DNA of 64,000 nucleotides. It comes from Pedobacter xixiisoli. GTDB lineage: Bacteria > Bacteroidota > Bacteroidia > Sphingobacteriales > Sphingobacteriaceae. The stretch spans positions 248,001 through 312,000 of the forward strand of contig NZ_OCMT01000001.1 of NCBI RefSeq assembly GCF_900215335.1. The letters are read 5' to 3'. Below the pieces are notes generated by a model. The model was not told the DNA's origin, made no database searches, and saw nothing but the letters and a program-made list of their open reading frames with translations. Within the stretch, counting starts at the first letter, position 1; every line of letters begins with the position of its first letter. Below, piece after piece: positions 36,028-44,747 of this stretch. The position numbers were made by a program, and so were the translations under genes.

Positions 36028-37668
36028 ATGAGAAAAGCATTTGTTGCAATTGCAGCCTTTTTGGTAGCATTTACGGTAATGTTGGGACTTTACCATCCAT
36101 TTTTATGGTGGACATTTTTATTTACCGGTCCGATAGTGTTGTTGGGTATTTATGACATGGTTCAGCCTAAGCGAAGCATTGTGCGTAATTATCCAGTAGT
36201 TGGTCGTCTGCGCTACTTTATGGAGCACATGAGACCAAAAGTTTACCAATATTTTGTAGAAAGTGATACTAATGGAACGCCTTATAATAGGCTAAATCGT
36301 TCATTGATTTATCAACGAGCGAAAAAAGAATTAGATACTATTCCATTTGGTACGCAATTAAATGTTTACGAAAATGGATATGAGTGGTTAAGTCATAGCA
36401 TCATGGCAATAAGCCATCACGACTTAAATTTGAAGCCTAGAATTTTAGTGGGTGGTCCAGATTGTAAACAGCCTTATTCATCTAGTGTGTACAATATTTC
36501 TGCGATGAGTTTTGGCTCTTTAAGTCAAAATGCCGTGTTGGCACTTAACGGTGGAGCAAAATTGGGAGAATTTGCACACAACACAGGGGAAGGCGGAATT
36601 AGCGATTATCACAGAGAATTGGGAGGCGATTTAATCTGGCAAATTGGTACAGGCTATTTCGGGTGTAGAAATCTGGATGGTACCTTTAATGGAGAGGCCT
36701 TTGGTGAGCGTGCTCAAACCGAACAGGTGAAAATGATTGAAATCAAGCTCTCTCAAGGAGCTAAACCAGGTCACGGTGGTATGTTGCCAGGAAAAAAAGT
36801 AACACCAGAAGTAGCTCGTATTCGTTTGGTGCCAGAAGGAAAAGACGTGCTATCGCCGCCAGCACATTCTGCTTTCTCCACGCCAATAGAATTAATGGGC
36901 TTTGTTAAGAAATTGAGAGATTTAGCTGGCGGAAAACCAGTAGGATTTAAGTTGTGTATTGGTCGTAAAAGTGAATTCTTTGCGATTTGCAAAGCGATGG
37001 TAGAAACTGGTATTTATCCTGATTTTATAACTGTGGATGGGGGAGAAGGTGGTACTGGTGCAGCACCTCAAGAGTTTTCTAACTCCGTAGGTATGCCGTT
37101 GAGAGATGGCGTGGCATTTGTTTACGATGTTTTGGTAGGGTTCGATTTGAAAAAGCACATTAAAATTATTGCTTCTGGAAAAGTGTCTACAGGTTTTGAT
37201 ATCGTAAAAAACATAGCTCTGGGAGCGGATATGTGCAGTGCTGCCAGAGGAATGATGTTTGCTTTGGGTTGTATCCAAGCTTTAGAATGTAATAGCAATA
37301 CCTGTCCAACAGGTGTGGCAACACAAGACCAAAGCTTAATGAAAGGTTTAGTGGTTGAGGATAAGAAAGTAAGAGTGAAGAACTTCCACAATCAAACGGT
37401 GGCTAGTGCTGTGGAACTATTGGGTGCGGCTGGACTTAAAGAGTTTAGCCAGTTAACTAGGGCATATATTAATAGAAGGGTGAGCCCTAATGTGATACAA
37501 AATTACAGAGAAACCTATCCGTATCTTCCAACAGGTTCGTTATTGAAAACACCTTATCCGTCTCGTTTCGAATTGGGAATGGCTTTAAGTGCATCGGAAA
37601 CTTTCTTACCTACAGATTATAAAGTAACTGAGGTTGACTATCAAATGGCTAATCCTTATCATGAGTAA
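36028..37668 (+). CDS. FMN-binding glutamate synthase-family protein
   Basis: 546 residues. Two N-terminal hydrophobic segments (about 5-40) anchor a large domain like the FMN/Fe-S glutamate synthase domain: SMSFGSLSQNAVLALNGGAK, the glycine-rich GAKPGHGGMLPG and VDGGEGGTGAAP, and the cluster-type SNTCPTGVATQ. It lacks the glutaminase domain of GltB, so it is a stand-alone GltS domain with an N-terminal membrane anchor, a widespread family of unclear substrate. Followed by a bidirectional terminator. Confidence 0.9.
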   Translation: MRKAFVAIAAFLVAFTVMLGLYHPFLWWTFLFTGPIVLLGIYDMVQPKRSIVRNYPVVGRLRYFMEHMRPKVYQYFVESDTNGTPYNRLNRSLIYQRAKKELDTIPFGTQLNVYENGYEWLSHSIMAISHHDLNLKPRILVGGPDCKQPYSSSVYNISAMSFGSLSQNAVLALNGGAKLGEFAHNTGEGGISDYHRELGGDLIWQIGTGYFGCRNLDGTFNGEAFGERAQTEQVKMIEIKLSQGAKPGHGGMLPGKKVTPEVARIRLVPEGKDVLSPPAHSAFSTPIELMGFVKKLRDLAGGKPVGFKLCIGRKSEFFAICKAMVETGIYPDFITVDGGEGGTGAAPQEFSNSVGMPLRDGVAFVYDVLVGFDLKKHIKIIASGKVSTGFDIVKNIALGADMCSAARGMMFALGCIQALECNSNTCPTGVATQDQSLMKGLVVEDKKVRVKNFHNQTVASAVELLGAAGLKEFSQLTRAYINRRVSPNVIQNYRETYPYLPTGSLLKTPYPSRFELGMALSASETFLPTDYKVTEVDYQMANPYHE

Positions 37669-37682
37669 TTTTTTAGATAAGA

Positions 37683-37697
37683 AACTTCGTAAGTCTG
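37683..37697. repeat. Isolated half of the AAACTTCGTAAGTCT hairpin repeat
   Basis: The 15-base sequence AAACTTCGTAAGTCT is identical to the right arm of the hairpin at 56116-56130, but the left arm is missing here. It lies just after the glutamate synthase-like gene and before the terminator, and looks like a decayed interspersed repeat. Confidence 0.65.
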
Positions 37698-37719
37698 TAT
37701 TTAACGATAAAGAAAATAA

Positions 37720-37746
37720 AAAGCCACTTAAAATTTAAGTGGCTTT
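37720..37746. terminator. Bidirectional terminator between convergent genes
   Basis: AAAGCCACTTAAA and its complement flank a single base at 37720-37746, with A-rich and T-rich flanks. It lies between the glutamate synthase-like gene (plus) and asnS (minus), and serves both. Confidence 0.9.
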
Positions 37747-37792
37747 GTTATATAAAGGATCTTTTTCCTTAATCTTTTATCCTTGCTCCAAA

Positions 37793-39229
37793 TTAAAATT
37801 CAGCGCTCTTAGGGAAACGAGGGAAAGCAATTACGTCGCGGATATTGGTCATGCCAGTTACGAACAACACTAAACGCTCAAAGCCTAAACCAAAACCTGC
37901 ATGTGGCGCAGAACCGAAACGACGAGTATCTAAATACCACCATAATTCTTCCTGAGGTACACTCATTTCGTCCATACGTTGTTTCAATACATCCATACGT
38001 TCTTCACGTTGCGAACCGCCAATCATCTCGCCAATACCTGGAAACAAGATATCCATTGCGGCAACAGTTTTGCCATCGTCATTTAAACGCATGTAAAACG
38101 ATTTGATGTCTTTCGGGTAATCTGTTAATATCACTGGTCGTTTGAAGTGTTTTTCTACCAAGTAACGTTCGTGTTCGCTTTGTAAATCAGCTCCCCAGCT
38201 GTCAATCAGATATTTGAACTGTTTTTTCTGATTCGGTTTTGATGATTTTAAAATATCAATGGCTTCTGTATAAGTCAAGCGTTGAAAATCGTTTGCTAAA
38301 CAGAAATCTAATTTTTCTAATAAGGTAAATTCGCTACGTTCGTTTTGAGGTTTTTGTTTTTCTTCCTCAGCTAAACGGTTGTTTAAAAACTCTAATTCCT
38401 CTTTGCAGTTTTCTTTAGCGTAGCTGATGACGTATTTCATCATATCCTCTGCCAATTCCATATTATTTTCTAAATCTGCAAAAGCAACTTCAGGCTCAAT
38501 CATCCAAAACTCTGCCAAGTGGCGAGTAGTGTTTGAGTTTTCTGCTCTAAAAGTAGGTCCAAATGTGTAGATATGTCCAAAAGCCATTGCCGCTAACTCG
38601 CCTTCTAGCTGACCAGAAACGGTTAGGTTAGTCGCACGACCGAAGAAATCTTCTGAGAAATCTACTTTACCATCTTCAGTACGAGGTGTATTTTCGAAAT
38701 CTAACGTAGTTACTTTAAACATTTCACCAGCCCCTTCCGCATCACTAGCCGTAATTACGGGAGTATGCATATATACAAATCCTCTTTCGTTGTAAAACTG
38801 ATGGATCGCAAAAGACAAAGCGTGACGTACTTTGAAAACTGCATTAAAAGTGTTTGTTCTGAAACGCAAGTGCGCAATTTCTCTTAAAAACTCTAAGCTA
38901 TGTTTTTTAGGTTGTAGAGGGAATTTCTCAGGATCGCTATCACCCAAAATTTCAACCTTTGTAGCTTTAATTTCTACGGTTTGTCCTTTTCCTAAAGATT
39001 CGATTAAAGTTCCGGTAGCTTTAATTGCGGCTCCAGTGGTAATTCTCTTCAACAAATTCTCAGGCGTATTATTAAAATCAACTACCACTTGGATGTTGCC
39101 CATGCAAGATCCGTCGTTTAACGCAATAAACTGATTATTACGGAAGGTTCTTACCCATCCCATAACCGTTACTTCAGTGTTAAAATCTGTAGATTTTAAT
39201 AAGTCCTTAATTTGTTGTCTCTTAATCAT
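37793..39229 (-). CDS. asnS: Asparagine-tRNA ligase
   Basis: 478 residues, class II synthetase. An N-terminal OB-fold anticodon-binding domain (VTVMGWVRTFRNNQFIAL) is followed by the catalytic domain with motif 2 (GPTFRAENSNTTRHLAEFWMIEPE) and motif 3 (GFGLGFERLVLFVTGMTNIRDVIAFPR). The AsnRS-type insertion TRTEDG- and the C-terminal PRFPKSAEF support asparagine over aspartate. It charges tRNA-Asn directly. Confidence 0.96.
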   Translation of the reverse strand: MIKRQQIKDLLKSTDFNTEVTVMGWVRTFRNNQFIALNDGSCMGNIQVVVDFNNTPENLLKRITTGAAIKATGTLIESLGKGQTVEIKATKVEILGDSDPEKFPLQPKKHSLEFLREIAHLRFRTNTFNAVFKVRHALSFAIHQFYNERGFVYMHTPVITASDAEGAGEMFKVTTLDFENTPRTEDGKVDFSEDFFGRATNLTVSGQLEGELAAMAFGHIYTFGPTFRAENSNTTRHLAEFWMIEPEVAFADLENNMELAEDMMKYVISYAKENCKEELEFLNNRLAEEEKQKPQNERSEFTLLEKLDFCLANDFQRLTYTEAIDILKSSKPNQKKQFKYLIDSWGADLQSEHERYLVEKHFKRPVILTDYPKDIKSFYMRLNDDGKTVAAMDILFPGIGEMIGGSQREERMDVLKQRMDEMSVPQEELWWYLDTRRFGSAPHAGFGLGFERLVLFVTGMTNIRDVIAFPRFPKSAEF

Positions 39230-39368
39230 ATTGAGTTTATTATAAAAGCTGCAAAAATAAAGATTTGTTGCTTAATTTTAGGTATTTATGTAGGTTAATT
39301 TTAAATGAATTTTACCTTTCTTTCATTGAATATGGTTATGTTTGCTTTAATCTTATTCTAAATACGTA

Positions 39369-40715
39369 GTGGCAAATTTACGTTCGTGGCTCAGTGCTAA
39401 TCATATTATCGGTAATCCTAATAAGTTTTCACTCGAAGAAAGAATATTCAATAGCTTTTGCGTAATCGCTGCAATAGCCTTATTCCTAGAAATTTTCTTT
39501 AACTATTACATCGGATTAAAGATAGTTGCACTTATTTGCTTGTTTGGAGCTAGTTTTTCTGCTATTCTTTATTATTTGTCTCGATTTAGGAGAAATACTA
39601 CAATAGCCATTAGTTGTCTTGGAGTAGTTGCTAATTTTACCTTTTTGCTAAATTACTTTTACAATTCGGGTATTTACGGTCCGAATATGTTGCTGTTCTG
39701 TTTGATACTGCTCATTACTATTGTTGTAGTTCCCAAAAAACAGTTGTTTTTGTGGATAGGCTTAAATATGTTTACGGTTTTTGGTGTGTTGATTTTTGAA
39801 TATCTATATCCAGAACATATTCCTAATGTTTATGCAGATAATTTAACAAAAACAATAGATTTTGCTGTTACCTATGGAGTGGCGGCGTTATTGATTTGCT
39901 TAAGTATTAGTTTTATAAGGAATAATTATGATAGAGAGCGTATAGCTGTATCTCAAAAAAACTTAGAGATAGAAGAGCAGAGCTTTCAAATTATGGAGCA
40001 AAATAGTGCGCTAGAAAAATTGAATTCGGAAAAAGCTAAGCTGTTTTCTATTGTGGCACACGATATTAGGTCGCCTTTAAGTTCTATTTTAGGTTATTTG
40101 GAAATTTTGGCAGAGACTGATATGACCGAAAAAGAGGATGTACAGATTAAGCAACGTTTGCTGCATGTTACTAAAGATACTTCTGAGATGTTGACGAATG
40201 TGTTGTCTTGGTCGAAATCTCAGTTAGATGGAGCTAGGGTAGATATTGTGAAAGTGGATGTAGCTCTTGAATTAAAAAAAGGTTTAAGTCTTGAGAAAAA
40301 TATAGCTTGTAAAAAAGATATAGACTTAGAGTTTGATTTGGACGATGGTGTTTTTGTGGCAGCAGACTTGAATATGTTTCTCATTGTAGTTCGTAACTTA
40401 GTTAATAATGCCATTAAGTTTACTCCGGAAGGAGGTAGGGTGTTGTTGTCGCTAAGTGTTAATGAAGAAGAATGTTTGATTAAGGTTAAGGACAATGGTT
40501 TGGGTATCAGCGAGAGTCATCAGGCTGATTTGTTTAAGCTAAAAGCGCTTTCTACTTTTGGTACCAATAATGAAAAAGGTGTTGGTCTAGGGCTTTTGCT
40601 CTGTAAAGATTTTACTGAATTGCAGAATGGTAAAATTTGGTACGAGCCCAATGTTGATAAAGGAAGTACCTTTGTTGTTTCCTTTAATCTCTATAGGTTA
40701 TCTGAAGGCAAGTAG
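39369..40715 (+). CDS. Sensor histidine kinase with six-helix membrane domain
   Basis: 448 residues from a GTG start at 39369. About six transmembrane helices (about 32-182) are followed by a coiled linker and a kinase core with His231 in IVAHDIRSPL, N-box VRNLVNNAIKF, G1 VKDNGLGIS and G2 GVGLGLLLCKDF. All catalytic residues are present. No receiver domain. It probably senses a membrane signal; ligand unknown. Its 3' end overlaps the convergent degenerate kinase by 25 bp. Confidence 0.9.
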   Translation: MANLRSWLSANHIIGNPNKFSLEERIFNSFCVIAAIALFLEIFFNYYIGLKIVALICLFGASFSAILYYLSRFRRNTTIAISCLGVVANFTFLLNYFYNSGIYGPNMLLFCLILLITIVVVPKKQLFLWIGLNMFTVFGVLIFEYLYPEHIPNVYADNLTKTIDFAVTYGVAALLICLSISFIRNNYDRERIAVSQKNLEIEEQSFQIMEQNSALEKLNSEKAKLFSIVAHDIRSPLSSILGYLEILAETDMTEKEDVQIKQRLLHVTKDTSEMLTNVLSWSKSQLDGARVDIVKVDVALELKKGLSLEKNIACKKDIDLEFDLDDGVFVAADLNMFLIVVRNLVNNAIKFTPEGGRVLLSLSVNEEECLIKVKDNGLGISESHQADLFKLKALSTFGTNNEKGVGLGLLLCKDFTELQNGKIWYEPNVDKGSTFVVSFNLYRLSEGK

Positions 40716-41686
40716 ATAACAAACGCATCCGTTTCGGTTTCTATTCTGCCTCCATGCATTTCTATTAATGTTTTCGAAATTGTTAAAGCTGTGCTTTGGT
40801 GGTCATCATGTTCCTTTGATGAAGAAATTTCTATGATAGCCTGTTTGTCTTTGCTAAAAGATTTAATTGTTATAGCGGTGTTTTCAGAAGAATGGGTTTT
40901 GCTGATTAATAAAATAATAGCTTCTTTTAGGCGGTTGTAGTCAGCGTAGATATTCTTCTCGATTTGGTTTGTCGTAGTGATGTTGATGTTGCGTATAGTG
41001 CTTTTGACATCATTTAGGAGCTCGTTTAAATTGGTTTCGTTAATAACTAGCTTAAAATTATTGTCTTCTGCTGGAAAAGCAGATTTAAGTTTTTCTAAAT
41101 TTGAAAACAGTCGTTGATTGGCTTTCTCTAGTTTTTCGCAAAAATTAAGCACCATTTTTGGGTCGTCTGCCTTTCGCTTTAATAATTCTGAAGTAAGAGA
41201 GATGGAAGTTAATGGATTTTTAAGGTCGTGTATTGATTTGTGCATGAAATCCGTAAAAACTTGTTGCAGCCTTTGATTTTCTTGCTGTTTTTCTATGGCG
41301 TCTGCTATACTTCTGGCAAAATCTTCAAGTATGGAGATTTCTTTAGTAGATAGGTCGCGTTCGTTTTCGTCTAATAATAGTATGAGACCTGATATGTTTT
41401 TTGTGGAAGAAATTAGTGGTAAGCTAGTGTATGATTTAATTTCCGACGGCAGTCCTTTGAAAGGGTGCCTATTTGATGTGCGTACCTTATTTTCTGATTT
41501 GTTGTAGATTGATGTTTCCTCTCTGTAATCGAAATCAACAGGTATTGTTTGATTGTTCGGATAGTAGTACGCTTCGTCGTTATCTAGCCATATTATTTGT
41601 GTATGAGTGAAGCTGAATGTTCTGTCTAATAAAATTTTTATAAGACTTAAAGATTTTGTTAGTGATTTATCAGTTGTGACCTGCAT
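40691..41686 (-). CDS. GAF-domain histidine kinase-like protein with degenerate ATPase domain
   Basis: 331 residues, cytoplasmic. A GAF-like sensor (about 10-135) leads into a DHp segment with His153 (HKSIHDLKNPLTS). The following region should be a HATPase. The DHp part is well kept, but there is no N-box Asn (YNRLKEAIILLISKTHSS) and no DxGxG motif. Only a G2-like ALTISKTLIEMHGGRIE remains. It may be a pseudokinase or a phosphotransfer scaffold. The 3' end overlaps the kinase at 39369 by 25 bp, tail to tail. The T-rich tract lies upstream of its start. Confidence 0.8.
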   Translation of the reverse strand: MQVTTDKSLTKSLSLIKILLDRTFSFTHTQIIWLDNDEAYYYPNNQTIPVDFDYREETSIYNKSENKVRTSNRHPFKGLPSEIKSYTSLPLISSTKNISGLILLLDENERDLSTKEISILEDFARSIADAIEKQQENQRLQQVFTDFMHKSIHDLKNPLTSISLTSELLKRKADDPKMVLNFCEKLEKANQRLFSNLEKLKSAFPAEDNNFKLVINETNLNELLNDVKSTIRNINITTTNQIEKNIYADYNRLKEAIILLISKTHSSENTAITIKSFSKDKQAIIEISSSKEHDDHQSTALTISKTLIEMHGGRIETETDAFVIYLPSDNL

Positions 41687-41739
41687 GTATGTTGTTAGTC
41701 TGTTTTTGTGTTGTACAAATATACATTATTGAAAATTGT

Positions 41740-41945
41740 CTTTATTTTTAGGTGTTTTTGTGTTATTTGTATGTTTTTTATGTTTTTTGTCTAATTATTT
41801 TTTTGTTTTTTATCTTTTTGTATGTTTTTTTGTTGTTGTTATTGTTTTTTAGTTGTTATTTTTTTGTTTGTGTATTGTTTTTGTGTTTTTTATTTTATTA
41901 TTTTTTGTGTTTTTGTGATTTTTTATATTTTTTTTGAATTAAATA
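41740..41945. repeat. T-rich low-complexity tract
   Basis: About 200 bp that is almost entirely T with scattered G and very few C or A on the plus strand (A-rich on the minus strand). It lies upstream of the degenerate kinase on the minus strand, so an mRNA leader from this direction would be A-rich and C/G-poor. The translated frame (41752-41937) is Phe/Leu/Tyr-only low complexity and is not a gene. Confidence 0.8.
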
Positions 41946-41957
41946 TTCAAAATAGTT

Positions 41958-42057
41958 TTGTTTTTAAAAATTAACGTCTATATTTGTTGTGTTCATACAA
42001 AAAAGTACATTTATATTTGGTTTGATTAAAGCTCTGGTTGGATGGCCAGAGCTTTTT
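41958..42057 (+). ncRNA. Candidate small RNA with its own promoter and terminator
   Basis: A promoter TTG (41958-41960), 18-base spacer, TATATTTG (41979-41986) is followed, about 42 bases on, by a strong terminator: AAAGCTCTGG (42028-42037) and CCAGAGCTTT (42046-42055) with a T-run. The predicted RNA would run from about 41992 to 42057, about 65 nt, with no open frame. A second TATATTTG lies at 42012-42019. No conserved RNA family is recognised, so this is only a candidate. Confidence 0.5.
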
Positions 42058-42113
42058 CATAAAAACATAAAAACTTTTGATAAAAAATTTAAACTAAACC
42101 TAAACAACCTATA

Positions 42114-42142
42114 TAAAGCCAGTCAATTTTGATTGGCTTTTG
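42114..42142 (+). terminator. Second terminator-like hairpin in the gap
   Basis: AAAGCCA and TGGCTTT arms enclose an extended TCAA/TTGA stem, with Ts following. No gene precedes it on the plus strand except the candidate small RNA. It may be a backup terminator for it. The rest of 42143-42244 has no gene; a TTGCC/GGCAA hairpin lies at about 42190-42211. Confidence 0.65.
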
Positions 42143-42244
42143 TTATTTACGACCTTAGTATGTGTGTTATTGCTAATTATGCTCGCCGTCATTGCCGGCT
42201 CGACTGGCAATCATAATGCACTAAACATAAATAAGGTTTGTTGG

Positions 42245-42877
42245 TTAACCTTTTTTTGCTGTTAAAATAGTATGTACTTCAATTTTATTTTCAGATCTTT
42301 TGAAATCTACTTTGAAAATATGTTCAACTTTAAAGCCGTTTGCTCGAAGCAAGTCTTTTAAAGTTTCCAATTCGTGGTAGTTGAAATAAACACTGTCTCC
42401 ATTCTTGTTTGTCATCAACCCAGATTGCAAGGGCAAACCTTCTACAAAACTGATGTAGATCATCCCTCCGCTATTTAATAATTGTTCGGCGTTTGAGATG
42501 AACTTTTCAGTTTCTAAAGAAGAGAAGTAGGGGATGCAAAAACCAGCAATAATGCCATCAAATTTGCTTTCAAGTTCGTTTATTTTTCTAGCATCCATTA
42601 CTGAAAAGCTTGCCTTTGGATTATTCTTTTCCGCTAAAGATATCATGTTTGGTGCAAGATCTATCCCATAGATTTTAAAGTCTGGTCTTTTTTGAAGTAG
42701 GTATTTAGTAATATTTCCAGGACCACAACCAATTTCTAGCAGCTTGGCATTTTCCTTTTTAATTGCTTTGCAAATGAAGTCATAGGTTTCATTGTACAAA
42801 TCCAGTTTCATGAATTTGTCATTGTAGATTTTGGCGACTTTGTTCCAGGTGTTTAAGTTGTGCTGGTTGTGATTCAT
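42245..42877 (-). CDS. Class I SAM-dependent methyltransferase
   Basis: 210 residues of the Rossmann methyltransferase fold. Motif I is LLEIGCGPGNITKYLLQK (SAM-binding), motif II about IYGIDLAPNMISLAEKN, and motif post-II FDGIIAGFCIPYFSS. The fit is to Methyltransferase_11/25 types. The substrate is unknown. It stands alone on the minus strand. Confidence 0.9.
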   Translation of the reverse strand: MNHNQHNLNTWNKVAKIYNDKFMKLDLYNETYDFICKAIKKENAKLLEIGCGPGNITKYLLQKRPDFKIYGIDLAPNMISLAEKNNPKASFSVMDARKINELESKFDGIIAGFCIPYFSSLETEKFISNAEQLLNSGGMIYISFVEGLPLQSGLMTNKNGDSVYFNYHELETLKDLLRANGFKVEHIFKVDFKRSENKIEVHTILTAKKG

Positions 42878-43037
42878 GAAATTAAATCTACAGAAAACTC
42901 GTTCATTTTTATAATGAAAGAAATTTATAGTGGGACTTTGTCAATCTTGATTTTGCGAACTGTTTATAAGATTGACAAAGTTTGCGCATCAGTTTTTGTT
43001 TCCCAAACCCGATTGAAGCGAAAATACTTTTTGTTGC

Positions 43038-43113
43038 GTCATTTCGAACGCAGAGAGAAATCTCTAAGTTAAAAGCTACTATCAAACAGATTTCTCTCTG
43101 CGTTCGAAATGAC
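43038..43113. repeat. Hairpin element with 26-bp perfect arms (GTCATTnCGA family)
   Basis: Exact inverted arms at 43038-43063 and 43088-43113 around a 24-base loop, beginning GTCATTTCGAACGCAGAG. It is in the 404-bp gene-free stretch 42878-43281, which otherwise holds only the sucC terminator. It is the best preserved copy of the family seen at 27576 and 28525. Confidence 0.9.
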
Positions 43114-43230
43114 GGGGGACAGAAAACAAAAAGATTACAGCGAAAAGCGGGGCTGAAATAACTAAAGAACTACTGTGTCTGCTTTTCAAAAAAAGCGAAA
43201 CTATGGTCGAAATAACGTGTGAAACAAAAA

Positions 43231-43262
43231 AAAAGACCAGCTGATTGCTCAACTGGTCTTTT
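43231..43262 (-). terminator. Terminator after sucC
   Basis: On the minus strand AAAAGACCAG pairs with CTGGTCTTTT around a 12-base loop, followed by a long T-run. It starts 20 bp beyond the sucC stop. Confidence 0.88.
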
Positions 43263-43281
43263 ACGAAATATATCTTTTCGA

Positions 43282-44475
43282 CTATTTAGCCAAAACTTCT
43301 TCTACTAAATCTGCAGCTTCTTTCAATAAAATTGCAGAGTAAACTTTCAATCCAGACTCGTCGATTAGTTTTTTAGCTTCTTCAGCGTTAGTTCCTTGTA
43401 AACGAACAATGATTGGAACTCTAATGTCGCCAATTTCTTGGTAAGCATCAATCACACCTTGTGCAACTCTATCGCAACGTACAATACCACCAAAAATGTT
43501 GATTAAGATTGCTTTTACGTTAGGATCTTTCAAGATAATGTTGAAACCAGCTTTAACTGTAGTCGCGTTAGCAGTTCCGCCCACGTCTAAGAAGTTAGCA
43601 GGCTCACCACCAGCCAATTTAATGATGTCCATAGTAGCCATCGCTAAACCAGCACCATTAACCATACAACCTACGTTACCATCTAATTTAACATAGTTAA
43701 GGTTGCTTTCGCTAGCCTCAACATCTGTGGGATCTTCTTCCAATTTATCACGCATTGCTGCATAATCTGGATGACGGTATAATGCATTTTCATCCAAATC
43801 TACCTTAGCATCAACAGCAATGATTTTCTCGTCGCTAGTTTTTAAAACAGGGTTGATTTCGAACATTGCAGAATCGGTTTGGTCGTAAGCTTTGTACAAA
43901 GCAGCAACAAATTTCACCATTTCTTTATGTGCAGCACCAGTTAAACCTAAGTTGAAAGCAATTTTACGAGCTTGGAAACCTTGTAGGCCAACTTTAGGGT
44001 CGATAGTTTCTTTGAAAATCAAGTGAGGCGTGTGTTCCGCAACTTCCTCGATGTCCATACCACCTTCAGTACTGTACATGATAATGTTTTTGCCAGCAGC
44101 ACGGTCTAAAAGTACGCTCATGTAGAACTCTTTAGTTTCCGTTGGGCCTGGATAGTAAACATCTTGAGCAACCAAGATTTTGTTTACTTTTTTACCTTCT
44201 GCACCAGTTTGCGGCGTAACCAATTGCATCCCCAAAATATCGGTAGCTCTTTGCTTTACTTCGTCTAAGTTTTTGGCCAATTTAACACCGCCACCTTTAC
44301 CTCTACCTCCAGCGTGGATTTGCGCTTTAATCACAACCCAGTCAGAGTTAAAGTCAGTTTTCATTTTTTTAGCGGCTTCAACAGCTTGGTCAACTGTGTC
44401 AGCAACAATGCCTTCTTGTATAGCAACGCCAAAACTCTTTAGAATTTGTTTACCTTGATATTCGTGGATATTCAT
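43282..44475 (-). CDS. sucC: Succinyl-CoA ligase beta subunit
   Basis: 397 residues. ATP-grasp N-terminal domain (MNIHEYQGKQILKSFGV; KAQIHAGGRGKGGGVKLAKN) and CoA-ligase C-terminal domain with NVGCMVNGAGLAMATMDII, FLDVGGTANATTVKAGF and NIFGGIVRCD. It converts succinyl-CoA to succinate with nucleoside triphosphate formation in the TCA cycle. The alpha subunit gene sucD is not in the window. Its own terminator follows, so it is monocistronic here. Confidence 0.96.
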   Translation of the reverse strand: MNIHEYQGKQILKSFGVAIQEGIVADTVDQAVEAAKKMKTDFNSDWVVIKAQIHAGGRGKGGGVKLAKNLDEVKQRATDILGMQLVTPQTGAEGKKVNKILVAQDVYYPGPTETKEFYMSVLLDRAAGKNIIMYSTEGGMDIEEVAEHTPHLIFKETIDPKVGLQGFQARKIAFNLGLTGAAHKEMVKFVAALYKAYDQTDSAMFEINPVLKTSDEKIIAVDAKVDLDENALYRHPDYAAMRDKLEEDPTDVEASESNLNYVKLDGNVGCMVNGAGLAMATMDIIKLAGGEPANFLDVGGTANATTVKAGFNIILKDPNVKAILINIFGGIVRCDRVAQGVIDAYQEIGDIRVPIIVRLQGTNAEEAKKLIDESGLKVYSAILLKEAADLVEEVLAK

Positions 44476-44652
44476 TTCTTTAAAATTTGCCCAAATCTAC
44501 AATTTCAAATCCTTTATGCCAATAGCAAAATGGATTTAAATGTAAAGAAATCGCAATGTTGGTAAGATGTTATTGTTAAATGGATGGATTGTTAAATTGT
44601 AGCGGTAAATATTCGTCTATTTTTGAAAATGTAGGGACAATGGTTATTGGCT

Positions 44653-44716
44653 ACTGCAGTCCTGCTTTCGCTTATAGTCCTCGTTTCGCTAACGCTTACT
44701 GCGGGCTAATCCGCTC
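44653..44716. repeat. Repeat-like element with GCAGT/ACTGC ends
   Basis: An inverted pair GCAGT (44656-44660) and ACTGC (44698-44702) encloses two CTTTCGC/TTTCGCT direct-repeat units. It lies in the 272-bp gap between sucC and the 45296 gene. The form resembles interspersed repeats, but no other copy is in the window. Confidence 0.45.
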
Positions 44717-44747
44717 AATCAGGTTTAATTAACAAAGGCAATCTGTC

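Noticed and set aside
41752..41937. Open frame in the T-rich tract
   Set aside because: The product is a Phe/Leu/Tyr/Cys-only low-complexity string produced by T-richness.
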